Assembly: GCF_947499295.1 (NCBI RefSeq)
Contig: NZ_CANMNP010000003.1
Location: forward strand, 310,001 to 374,000
DNA length: 64,000 nucleotides
Direction of reading: 5' to 3'
Origin: an uncultured Roseibium sp.
GTDB lineage: Bacteria > Pseudomonadota > Alphaproteobacteria > Rhizobiales > Stappiaceae
The notes beneath the pieces are model-generated. The model was not told the origin of the DNA and made no database searches. It worked only from the letters and a program-made list of their open reading frames with translations. Of the stretch, positions 47,631 to 56,504 are shown piece after piece (the stretch's first letter is position 1; each line of letters starts with the position of its first letter). The position numbers were made by a program, and so were the translations under genes.

Positions 47631-48688
47631 TGCGTATCTCGATCACAAATTTCACGAAGACTTTCGGCGACACGACCGTCATCAAGGACATGTCGCTCGA
47701 AATCGAAAGCGGTGAGATGCTGGCTCTTCTCGGTCCATCCGGTTGCGGCAAGTCCACAACGCTCTTTTCGATTTGCGGTATCCATCGAATGAACGCCGGC
47801 AGGCTGCGGTTTGGCGACAAGGATGTGACCAAACGGCCGCCACAGGAGCGGAACGTTGGCGTCGTCTTTCAGAACTATGCGCTTTATCCGCACATGGATG
47901 TTCATGCGAACATTGCCTTTCCGCTAAAAGTTCGCAAAGAACCGAGAGCCGAGATCGATCGGAAGGTCCTTGAAATTGCCGCCCTTGTGCATATCGAGGA
48001 GTTGCTACAGCGCAAACCTTCCCAGCTTTCAGGCGGCCAACAGCAACGTGTGGCTCTTGCTCGCGCACTGGTGAGAAAACCGGATATTCTCCTTCTGGAT
48101 GAGCCGCTTGCGAATCTGGATGCCAAGTTGCGTCTGGAAATGCGGTCAGAAATTCGTCGGATACAGCAACAAACCGGAATAACCGCAGTCTTGGTCACAC
48201 ACGATCAGGTCGAAGCCATGTCCATGTGCGACCGGATCGCGCTGATGAACAAAGGCGACATTGTCCAAGTGTGCAAGCCGAAGGAAATGTATGACAACCC
48301 GGCTTCCGACTTTGTGGCAGGTTTTCTAGGCAATCCGCCAATTGCGTTTTTGGACGGGATCGCGAATGACGGAGAAATCCGGCTCGCAAACTCCGAAGTC
48401 GCATTGCGCCTTCCCTCCAATGTCATTGATCTTTCCAACGGCACGCAACTCCGCCTCGGTATCCGGCCGGAGTTCTTCCAGCCGGAAAATGATATGAAGG
48501 TCACCGGCAAGGTGAGTTTCGTCGAAACCCAAGGGCGCGAAGATCTTTTCGATGTCACTCTCACAAACGGGGCCGTCCTGAGATCCATTCAATCCCGCGG
48601 AGGGGATATCAAACTTGGAGACGAAGTGACCTGGGGTATCTCAAGAGAGCACATTCTCGCCTTTGGGCCGGGTGGTGAACGCCTTTGA
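47630..48688 (+). CDS. ABC importer ATP-binding protein
   Basis: 352 residues of the MalK/UgpC class. Walker A GPSGCGKST, Q-loop, signature LSGGQQQRVALA, Walker B ILLLDEPL, and a C-terminal TOBE regulatory domain (about 240-350). The next gene begins inside its stop (TTGA). Confidence 0.95.
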   Translation: MRISITNFTKTFGDTTVIKDMSLEIESGEMLALLGPSGCGKSTTLFSICGIHRMNAGRLRFGDKDVTKRPPQERNVGVVFQNYALYPHMDVHANIAFPLKVRKEPRAEIDRKVLEIAALVHIEELLQRKPSQLSGGQQQRVALARALVRKPDILLLDEPLANLDAKLRLEMRSEIRRIQQQTGITAVLVTHDQVEAMSMCDRIALMNKGDIVQVCKPKEMYDNPASDFVAGFLGNPPIAFLDGIANDGEIRLANSEVALRLPSNVIDLSNGTQLRLGIRPEFFQPENDMKVTGKVSFVETQGREDLFDVTLTNGAVLRSIQSRGGDIKLGDEVTWGISREHILAFGPGGERL

Positions 48689-50187
48689 CACAAAATGAGA
48701 TATCGCTGATCCACATCAACAAAAGCTGGATACACGACCAGAAATCCTGGCCACTTTCGATTGCGCATCGAGGAGCCAGCGCTTACGCCTTCGACAATAC
48801 ACTGAAGGCGTTTCAGCTTGCACATGAGCTGGGCGCCGACATGTGGGAAGTGGATATCCGGCTGACCTCAGATCGTGTCCCAGTTGCGTTTCACGACGAA
48901 ACTTGTCTCGACGAGGAGGGGAAAGCACAACGTGTCCGCGATCTGAGCGCCGACAAGCTGCAAGATCTCGCCGCAAAAAAACATCGCGAAGTACCGAGAT
49001 TTTCCGCGGTCATTGAATTGGCCGGTGTTTGCGGGGCTGGAATATATCTTGATGCCAAGGAAGCGGATGCGGCGACAATTGCCATTGAAATGCTGCTTGC
49101 GTCGCAAATGGATCGTGTGATTGTGGGGGCAAACACTGTATCGTTCGCTCGACATTTGATCGAAACAGGTTGCCCTTATCCAGTCTCGCTTCTTGTACAG
49201 AACGGGCAAGATCCGTTCTCACTTGTTGATGCCTGTGGCGCGGATATTGTTCACCCATGTTGGGAACATGCCGGAGACCGGCCGGATCGGCTTCTCGATG
49301 CTGATTTCTTCAAAGAAGCAAAACACCGGAACCTGGCCGTGGTAACTTGGCATGAAGAGCGAAGCAATGTCATCGAGGCTCTCTTCGACTTGCCGATTCT
49401 CGGCATCTGCACAAATCAACCAGAAATGGTTTTTGACAATAAAGGCGATAGACCACTTCGTCCCGAAATCGTCTGTCATCGTGGTGCCAACGGTATCGCG
49501 CCTGAAAACACACTTTCTGCCGCCCGCGCAGCTTGGGATGCCGGATTTGATTATGTCGAGATCGATGTCCGGGAGACCGCCGATGGGCACCTGATGGTGC
49601 TTCACGATGCAAATCTTGAAAGAACCACATCCGGCACCGGGTTTCTGAAAGACAAGAACATTTCAGAACTCGCCAATCTGAGCGCAGGGTCCTGGTTCGA
49701 CGCATTCTATAGTGCTGAGAAAATCCCTGAGCTTAGTCAGATTTTGGAACTCGCGGCCTGTCAAGATGGAGGCCTTTATGTTGAACTGAAGGATGCAGAT
49801 CCGGTCAAAACAGCAAGAGCGGTTCTCGCACGGTTGCCTGCGGATCGTGTTTTCTTTTGGTCGTTCAATCAGAACTTCCTTGAGACGCTCTGCAGTGAAA
49901 TTCCTGAAGCACGTTTGATGGCACGCCGAGAGGATTTTGCAACACTTGAGGCATGTATATCCGGCTTTGATGCAGATGTGATCGAGTTCAATGCTCAAAA
50001 CGCAAATGCGGGGGAGTTTGCAACACTTCGGCAACGTGGCAAGAAGACGATGATTGCCTATCATGGAATAGAGACGGACGTAATTGATCGGCTCTTGCGT
50101 CTCAAACCTGACATGCTGAATGTAGACGACCCGTTCTTGGTCCGCCGCCGGGTGGCCCTCAACGAGAAAGACCAGGAATATGTCTGA
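48685..50187 (+). CDS. Tandem glycerophosphodiester phosphodiesterase
   Basis: 500 residues with two GDPD domains in one chain (about 25-240 and 258-495). Domain 1 has HRGASAYAFDNT, MWEVDIR and AFHD; domain 2 has HRGANGIAPENT, YVEIDVR and VLHD. Both keep HRG, ExD and HD; domain 1 has FDNT where PENT is usual. No signal peptide, so it acts in the cytosol on imported substrate. The TTG start (48685) overlaps the ATPase stop by 4 nt. Confidence 0.9.
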   Translation: MTQNEISLIHINKSWIHDQKSWPLSIAHRGASAYAFDNTLKAFQLAHELGADMWEVDIRLTSDRVPVAFHDETCLDEEGKAQRVRDLSADKLQDLAAKKHREVPRFSAVIELAGVCGAGIYLDAKEADAATIAIEMLLASQMDRVIVGANTVSFARHLIETGCPYPVSLLVQNGQDPFSLVDACGADIVHPCWEHAGDRPDRLLDADFFKEAKHRNLAVVTWHEERSNVIEALFDLPILGICTNQPEMVFDNKGDRPLRPEIVCHRGANGIAPENTLSAARAAWDAGFDYVEIDVRETADGHLMVLHDANLERTTSGTGFLKDKNISELANLSAGSWFDAFYSAEKIPELSQILELAACQDGGLYVELKDADPVKTARAVLARLPADRVFFWSFNQNFLETLCSEIPEARLMARREDFATLEACISGFDADVIEFNAQNANAGEFATLRQRGKKTMIAYHGIETDVIDRLLRLKPDMLNVDDPFLVRRRVALNEKDQEYV

Positions 50188-51202
50188 TCCGGTTGGCCCT
50201 AAAAGACAGGTCAACTCCTTTGATGTTGCCAGACTGGCCGGGGTGTCCCGCTCCGCGGTTTCCCGCACTTTTACTGATGGTGCAAGCGTGTCCGACGAAA
50301 CGCGCGAGAAGGTGACCAAAGCCGCAACCACGCTCGGCTATCGTGTCAACGTGCTGGCACGATCTCTGCACAAACAAAAATCGGACCTTGTTGGCCTCGT
50401 CGCGTCCGATCTGGACAATCCTTTCCGTGCCGAACAAATCGATCTGCTATCCAAGGGGCTTCTGCGACGGGGCTTCCGGCCCATTCTTCTGCGTGGCGAT
50501 CCTGGAACGGACGTTGCCGATCTGATTGGATCACTGCTTCAATACAGTGTCGCAGGAGTGATCGTTACGTCCGACACACCATCGCAATCGATTTGCCAGG
50601 AATGTCTGGACAATGGTGTTCCCCTGGTCGTCGTCAACAAGCGCGATCCGGGCGCTCCTGTGGATCGGGTCCTGACCGACTTTGAAACCGGTGGCAGAAT
50701 GGCTTTTGAACACCTTGCCAATTGCGGATGCAAAAGCCTTGCCGTGGTAACGCCAGAAAAGTCGTCTTACTCAGTCATTGGACGTGCGCTCTCCTTCGAA
50801 AGGGCGGCAAATGTTGGTGGTATTCCGGTTGTCCGGATTGCCCGAGGCACACAGACCTATCAAGGTGGTTTGGAAGCCTCCAGTTTTGTCTTTGAGCACT
50901 CTGGCGAGATTGACGGAGTATTTTGTACTGCAGACTATCTGGCGCTTGGCGTGTTAGACGGGCTTCGCCTGACACATGAACTCAAGATCCCTGAAAACCT
51001 GCAGATTGTTGGTTATGACGATATTCCTCAAGCTGCCTGGAAGTCATATGACCTGACAACTTTCCATCAAAGCCGAGCTGAGCTTAGTGATGTTGCGTTG
51101 GACCTGCTTTTGACACGGATGGAAAATCCTGATGCGCCGCCACAGGTGGTTTCCCAGAGCGTGTCGCTCGTTCAACGCGGTACGACAATTTTGATCCCTT
51201 AG
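50180..51202 (+). CDS. LacI-family transcriptional repressor
   Basis: 340 residues. HTH and hinge (FDVARLAGVSRSAVSRTFTD, GYRVNVLARSL) then a periplasmic-binding-like ligand domain. It overlaps the phosphodiesterase gene by 8 nt and ends the operon. The perfect palindrome at 43985-44000 is its probable operator. Confidence 0.95.
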   Translation: MSDPVGPKRQVNSFDVARLAGVSRSAVSRTFTDGASVSDETREKVTKAATTLGYRVNVLARSLHKQKSDLVGLVASDLDNPFRAEQIDLLSKGLLRRGFRPILLRGDPGTDVADLIGSLLQYSVAGVIVTSDTPSQSICQECLDNGVPLVVVNKRDPGAPVDRVLTDFETGGRMAFEHLANCGCKSLAVVTPEKSSYSVIGRALSFERAANVGGIPVVRIARGTQTYQGGLEASSFVFEHSGEIDGVFCTADYLALGVLDGLRLTHELKIPENLQIVGYDDIPQAAWKSYDLTTFHQSRAELSDVALDLLLTRMENPDAPPQVVSQSVSLVQRGTTILIP

Positions 51203-51701
51203 CGGGGTCCAAAAACTAAAACCAAGTCGCGTATTTGCCTGCGCCAACACGCTGGTGTGGTCTGCTTTCTTCCCTAGATCGAACAACACGAAACCACAAT
51301 TTGCGACATGGGCAGCCACATAAACGCAATATCTGGCAAGTTGGAAGACAGCGCAGTTTAATGTTGTTTCGTGAGTGTGGCGCAATTCACACGTGTATCG
51401 CGACTTGGCACTTTTACCGACACTTTCAACTTGATCTGCGAAGAGTAACGGCTAGGGTATCGAGGTTGCATCGTGTGCGCATACCGCGTGCGCGGACACA
51501 TTCGTAAAACAGAGCAAACAGAATTCAAGAGGTCAGAATGCGTCTACTCGGTCCAAAATAGACCGACACACAGACCAAGTTCGGTTCCCGTGTCGGTATC
51601 AGCAATTCATCCGTACCGCCCGCGACCCGTAACTCTGAAAAGCGTCTCCGCGCCGGTGCGATTTTTTCCAAAATCTCGAACTTGCAATGGAGCGCGGACC
51701 G
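51203..51701. other. About 500-bp gap with no gene
   Basis: No convincing gene. ACCGACAC/GTGTCGGT at 51562-51597 can form an 8-bp stem with a 20-nt loop upstream of the ABC exporter gene. A partial match to the LacI palindrome (TTCACACGTGTATC) lies near 51386-51400. Confidence 0.5.
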
Positions 51702-53549
51702 ATGAAAACGGTCTTCTCTTATCTTGAAAATATCGTCTCTCCCTTCAAACACCATGACGGAACGCCGCCGCCTTCCGATCTGAGCGCGTTTTACTGGCAT
51801 TTTGTCCGCCAGATCTGGAAGCCGCTGGTCTGGCTCATGGCGTTTGGGTTCGTCGTTTCGATCATCGAGGTCGCCCTCTTCGATTATCTGGGGCGGATCA
51901 TTGACTATCTGAACACGACCAGTCCCGATCAACTTCTCACCGATCACGGTTCCGAATTGATCTGGATGCTGGTGGTGGTCGTGCTGCTGCGCCCTTTGTT
52001 TGGTGCAGGCCACGCGATGATCAAGTTCCAGATCATCGAGCCGGCCATGACCAACCTCGTTCGCTGGCAGACGCACAAACACGTTCTGGGGCAGTCGCTG
52101 TCCTACTTCAACAACGACTTTGCCGGGCGTATTGCAAACAAGATCATACAGACCGGCCCGTCCCTGCGCGGCTCCGTCGTGTCACTGATCGACGCGATCT
52201 GGTTCGTTCTGATCTATGTCACAGCGGCGATTTATCTGTTTGCCGGTGTCGATGCCTGGCTGATCCTGCCGCTTGTTGGCTGGATTGTCATTTACGTGGC
52301 GCTGCTGGTGTATTTCGTACCCCAGATCAAGGAGCGATCGGCCATCATGTCCGAAGCGCGCTCGAGCCTGACAGGGCGGATCGTTGACAGCTACACCAAC
52401 ATCCTGACTGTCAAACTGTTCGCCGCGGGCCGCAAGGAGGAAGCCTATACGCGTGATGCGCTGGAGGATCATACGCGCAAGTTCTACGACATCCTTCGGC
52501 CGCTGACGCAAATGGTCATTCTGCTTTGGATCGTCAACGGTGTGTTTATTGCGTCGTTGAGCGCGCTTGGCATTGGCCTTTGGCAGAGCGGTCTCGTTTC
52601 TGTCGGGTCGCTGACACTGGCCATTACGCTGTCGGTGCGCATCGTCAACATGTCCGCCTGGATCATGTGGATCACAACCGATATCTTTGAAAATATCGGA
52701 ACGGTTCAGGAAGGCATGGAAACGATCTCCAGACCGCACACGCTGGTGGATCGCAAAGGCGCCAAGCCTTTGGCTGTCTCCAAAGGCGAGATCGTCTTTG
52801 AAGGTATACGGTTCCACTATGGAAAGGACAAAGGCGTTATTGACGACCTGTCACTGCGGATTGAACCCGGTGAAAAAGTAGGACTGGTCGGGCGGTCCGG
52901 CGCCGGTAAATCGACCCTGGTCAATTTATTGTTGCGTTTTTACGACCTTGAGGGGGGGCGGATTCTGATTGACGGTCAGGATATCGGTGCGGTTACGCAG
53001 GACAGCCTCAGGGCACAGATCGGCATGGTCACTCAGGACACGTCGTTGCTGCACCGTTCCGTGTTCGACAACATCGTCTATGGCAGGTTCGGCGCGAGCC
53101 GGGAAGAGGCCTTGCAGGCAGCGCAAAAGGCCCATGCAATGTCCTTCATTCCCGACCTTCAGGACCTTGGCGGACGGCGGGGACTTGATGCCCATGTAGG
53201 CGAACGTGGTGTCAAGCTGTCGGGAGGCCAGCGTCAGCGGATTGCCATTGCCCGGGTCCTTTTGAAGGACGCGCCCGTACTGGTTCTGGACGAGGCGACG
53301 TCGGCACTCGATTCAGAGGTTGAGGCCGCTATTCAAGAAAGCCTCTTTGACCTGATGAAAGGCAAGACGGTGATTGCTATTGCTCACCGTCTGTCGACCA
53401 TCGCGGCGATGGACCGGCTCATCATCATGGATCAGGGACGGATCATCGAGGAGGGCTCGCACAAGACGCTGCTGGAAAGGGGCGGGGTCTATGCCCAGCT
53501 CTGGAACAGACAGTCCGGTGGTTTCCTGGACCCTGCGGCTGTGGCGTAA
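51702..53549 (+). CDS. ABC exporter, fused permease-ATPase
   Basis: 615 residues. Six membrane helices (about 40-330), then an ATPase with GRSGAGKST, LSGGQRQRIAIARV and VLVLDEATSALDS. MsbA/multidrug type; substrate unknown. It ends before a strong hairpin. Confidence 0.93.
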   Translation: MKTVFSYLENIVSPFKHHDGTPPPSDLSAFYWHFVRQIWKPLVWLMAFGFVVSIIEVALFDYLGRIIDYLNTTSPDQLLTDHGSELIWMLVVVVLLRPLFGAGHAMIKFQIIEPAMTNLVRWQTHKHVLGQSLSYFNNDFAGRIANKIIQTGPSLRGSVVSLIDAIWFVLIYVTAAIYLFAGVDAWLILPLVGWIVIYVALLVYFVPQIKERSAIMSEARSSLTGRIVDSYTNILTVKLFAAGRKEEAYTRDALEDHTRKFYDILRPLTQMVILLWIVNGVFIASLSALGIGLWQSGLVSVGSLTLAITLSVRIVNMSAWIMWITTDIFENIGTVQEGMETISRPHTLVDRKGAKPLAVSKGEIVFEGIRFHYGKDKGVIDDLSLRIEPGEKVGLVGRSGAGKSTLVNLLLRFYDLEGGRILIDGQDIGAVTQDSLRAQIGMVTQDTSLLHRSVFDNIVYGRFGASREEALQAAQKAHAMSFIPDLQDLGGRRGLDAHVGERGVKLSGGQRQRIAIARVLLKDAPVLVLDEATSALDSEVEAAIQESLFDLMKGKTVIAIAHRLSTIAAMDRLIIMDQGRIIEEGSHKTLLERGGVYAQLWNRQSGGFLDPAAVA

Positions 53550-53585
53550 GGCCGACCGCAAATCCGGGATCTGCCGTGCCGTGTA

Positions 53586-53623
53586 CCCATCTCGTGAAGG
53601 TGACATTACCTTCACGAGATGGG
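53586..53623 (+). terminator. Perfect 16-bp hairpin after the ABC exporter
   Basis: CCCATCTCGTGAAGGT/ACCTTCACGAGATGGG with a 6-nt loop. The U-tract is poor (CCTTTCT), so termination may be partial. Confidence 0.75.
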
Positions 53624-53810
53624 CCTTTCTACTGTCCGCAAGCCAGGAACTTGTCGCCAGCGCGCTGGCTGATTTTGTAAGTTGCCAGTCCTCCTAGCGT
53701 CTTCGGGTATCCGTCTTTGTTGTTTCATGGTGCCATCCGGAATCCAGGCAGACACGGCGATCGGTTCCTACGGCTGGGAAGCGCCATAGCTGGCTTTGAC
53801 GACCTTCTGG

Positions 53811-54299
53811 TCAGGCTTTCGCCTGCATTGGCAAGATCAGGCCCCATCGGGTTTCCTGAGGCGGTTCGGAAATCTCAAATCCCAGCTTCTTGTAGACTGC
53901 GATCGCCCTCTTGTTGTCGGGATGGGGATCCGTCGCGATCACTGGGACGCCCGCTTTGAAAAGCGTTCGCATGCGCGCGCCAATAAAACCTTGCCCGTGG
54001 CCAAGGCCGACCATGTCCGGATCTCCGATAAACTGGTCGATCCCGCGCGAGCCTTTGGGAAGGCTGGCGAAATGGTGATTTTCCCACCCGTGCACAGTGT
54101 AGTCCTGCATGAAGGCAAAGGGCTGCCCGGCGATTGAAACGATCCAGCGTGCTACCCGCGGATCAGCCAGGTCTGCTTCGTTGTACGCTTCACCAGCGTC
54201 CCACCATTCAAGGACATGGGGCGCGGAACGCCATACCTTCAGCAAGGCGAGGTCATCCAGCGTTGCTTCTTTGAAACTGTAAGGATTGGCCGCGTTCAT
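53811..54299 (-). CDS. GNAT acetyltransferase, AAC(6')-like
   Basis: 162 residues. GNAT fold with the acetyl-CoA loop GLGHGQGFIGARM and GIDQFIGDPDMVGLGHG as in AAC(6')-I enzymes. May modify an aminoglycoside or another amine; resistance cannot be claimed from sequence. Confidence 0.82.
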   Translation of the reverse strand: MNAANPYSFKEATLDDLALLKVWRSAPHVLEWWDAGEAYNEADLADPRVARWIVSIAGQPFAFMQDYTVHGWENHHFASLPKGSRGIDQFIGDPDMVGLGHGQGFIGARMRTLFKAGVPVIATDPHPDNKRAIAVYKKLGFEISEPPQETRWGLILPMQAKA

Positions 54300-54582
54300 C
54301 GGCCTAGAATAGCAGGTATTCCGGAGGATGCTTCAGGTTAGGAGCTGACCATTGAGAGAAACAACCAGCCTGGTGCTCATAAACCAAAACCAAGGGGTCG
54401 GCTTTTGTTCGACGGCCAATCCAACATCAGAGGTGCAGAGCGTGTTCAACTGATTGAACCATGCGCAGGTATGATGTTTTCATCAAGGTCGGATACAGGT
54501 GCTTTGGTTTGCCACAGCTTGTTTTCTGTGGGGCGCACCAGTTCAAACCTCAAACATGAGCCTAGAACTGGCGCATGTTCTA

Positions 54583-56124
54583 TCAACTTTCTGAGTTGAA
54601 ATTGCGCTTTATCACGAGTTCCTCGTCGCTGGATTTGGGTTCAACCAGATACATGCCAATTATGATGATCGCGAAAGCAATCCAAGCCAAAGGAGACAGC
54701 TCTTCATTCAACAAAAGCATGCCCCAAACGACCCCTGCAATGGTCATTGCATAGGCGCTTTGGCTGTAGAACACAGCGCCTGCCGTTGCGATCAGGTGGA
54801 AAGCCAGCAGCAAGGACGATGCACCAACAATTCCCATCAACAATACCAAAATCTCCAGGCGCCCGATGGAGGGGCCTAGTGTCATGAGGTCTCCACTGAA
54901 ATAGGCCCAAGGCGCGAGCATGGCTGTCGACAACGCCATCATCAGGCCAACAGACGCAAAAATATCGACATGCTCGGGACGCTTGCCGGCCAGCACCAAT
55001 GCTTCGACTGCGAAGAGAAGCGGAAGCGCCATTGCAAACAAAAGCCATGCGTTTTGAGCGCCATCAGATAAATCGAACCGCGTGAATAGCACGAGAGATA
55101 CGCCGGCTAGTCCCACAAACAGGCCAAGCAGGCGACGCGGAGACGCCCGTTCCATGCCAGTTACGGCCGCGAAGGCAAAGACCATAAAACCTTGGAGGGT
55201 TACGATAAGCGACAGCATCGCAGCTTCCACATGCTCGGTGACCACAAAGGTTGTCATCCTTTGTAAAATACCGGCGATGATGGCCCAATACACATAGAAC
55301 ATGAACTCTGATCGTTTGAGGCGAGGGAGTTTTCGTCGGTAGGCAGCGATACCCAGACAGAAAATCGCAGCAAGTGCATTCACCCAGATTGCAAGGCCAA
55401 GGGGGTTTGATCCCAGGCCTGAGGCCATCCGCGATAGTGCAGGCGTAAGCCCCCAGACAAGGCCTACGGCAAGAACAAGAAACGATCCTTGCAAGGTCAG
55501 GATCATTTTTTTGAGTTTCAATTCGCGTTCATAGATTTCGGCGGCCATCCCGCGAAACACCGCGGCGAGACGTCCTAGCGGATCATCCTTGTTGGCTAGA
55601 TCGTCCAGATCCAGGCTTTCAGGATTGAAACGACCGCCTTCCAACACCTCAGCGGCTTCGGTCAGTCTCTCAATTCGGCCGAAATACTCTCGTTCCTGGT
55701 CACGGAACCGCTTTTTTGACAAGGAAGCGCCAAGGCGCGCGCGAAGCAAGACAGGATCAAAGCTCTTTGGCAGAAAGTCTTCAGCACCAAGCTCGATGGC
55801 CTTCACCACGCTTTCCGTTTCATCATCCAGCGCGGAGATGACAATAACAGGGACATCGCGCATGCGTTCGTGCTGTTTCATTTCAGACAGAACATCGAAT
55901 CCGTCCATTTCCGGCATGAGAATGTCTAGAAGAACAGCGTCGAACGACTGTGATTTGAGAGCATTCAGGGCCTCGAGGCCATTTTTGGCAACGTCAGCAG
56001 TATGACCCAGATTTTCCACGGCCATTCGCATCTTTTTGCGGTTGATACCATTGTCGTCGACCACAAGAATATGTGCGCTCGTGACCTGCTGGCCGGTCAT
56101 GTCCAGGGCTGCCGGTTTGTTCAT
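54583..56124 (-). CDS. Response-regulator receiver fused to an EamA/DMT transporter
   Basis: 513 residues. Receiver domain (about 18-138) with phospho-acceptor Asp67 (AVLLDILMPEMDG) and Lys120 (FLPKSFDP), a charged helical linker (140-205, DPLGRLAAVFRGMAAEIYER), then about 10 membrane helices of the drug/metabolite transporter class (210-500: GLVWGLTPALSRM, and a second EamA half). It is coupled to the Hpt gene by an ATGA overlap and is last in a four-gene phosphorelay operon. A phosphorylated receiver could gate the transporter. Whether it exports or imports is unknown. Confidence 0.88.
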   Translation of the reverse strand: MNKPAALDMTGQQVTSAHILVVDDNGINRKKMRMAVENLGHTADVAKNGLEALNALKSQSFDAVLLDILMPEMDGFDVLSEMKQHERMRDVPVIVISALDDETESVVKAIELGAEDFLPKSFDPVLLRARLGASLSKKRFRDQEREYFGRIERLTEAAEVLEGGRFNPESLDLDDLANKDDPLGRLAAVFRGMAAEIYERELKLKKMILTLQGSFLVLAVGLVWGLTPALSRMASGLGSNPLGLAIWVNALAAIFCLGIAAYRRKLPRLKRSEFMFYVYWAIIAGILQRMTTFVVTEHVEAAMLSLIVTLQGFMVFAFAAVTGMERASPRRLLGLFVGLAGVSLVLFTRFDLSDGAQNAWLLFAMALPLLFAVEALVLAGKRPEHVDIFASVGLMMALSTAMLAPWAYFSGDLMTLGPSIGRLEILVLLMGIVGASSLLLAFHLIATAGAVFYSQSAYAMTIAGVVWGMLLLNEELSPLAWIAFAIIIIGMYLVEPKSSDEELVIKRNFNSES

Positions 56125-56474
56125 GAGAGCGAAACAGCCTTCAAGGCGGCGCGCGCACGATCCAGTTCGACGGAAATCGCCTGAACCTGCGCAACCGGGT
56201 CCTCTACCTCACCCGCTTTGCAGGCGTGTTCCAGGTCTTCGCAGGCCGTGGCCAGGGCTGTCGCTCCGAAGTCGCGGGCATTCGATTTCAAACCGTGTGA
56301 CGAAATCCGCAATGTATCTAGGTCATCAGCTGAAGCTGAGTCCTGCATAGTTTTCAGGGTGCTTGGTCCAACTTCTTCGAACTCTTCCAGCAATTCTTCC
56401 AGGTCTTCGGGATCGCCTCCAATCACTTCCAGAAGCCGTCGCAGCGCCTCAATATCAATCACATCGTCACTCAC
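56121..56474 (-). CDS. Stand-alone Hpt phosphotransfer protein
   Basis: 117 residues, all helix. The phospho-His is His60 in ISSHGLKSNARDFGA, a clear Hpt motif. It would pass phosphate between the hybrid kinase's receivers and the transporter's receiver. It starts 30 nt after the kinase stop and its stop overlaps the transporter start. Confidence 0.92.
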   Translation of the reverse strand: MSDDVIDIEALRRLLEVIGGDPEDLEELLEEFEEVGPSTLKTMQDSASADDLDTLRISSHGLKSNARDFGATALATACEDLEHACKAGEVEDPVAQVQAISVELDRARAALKAVSLS

Positions 56475-56504
56475 CGAACTTCCCCCCGAAAACCGCGCTC
56501 CTGC

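Noticed and set aside
51386-51400. Partial second LacI palindrome downstream of the repressor gene
   Set aside because: Only the central ACACGTGT is kept; too short to count as an operator without other evidence.
53811-54299. Aminoglycoside resistance gene
   Set aside because: The protein is AAC(6')-like, but chromosomal GNAT relatives often do not confer resistance and there is no mobile context.
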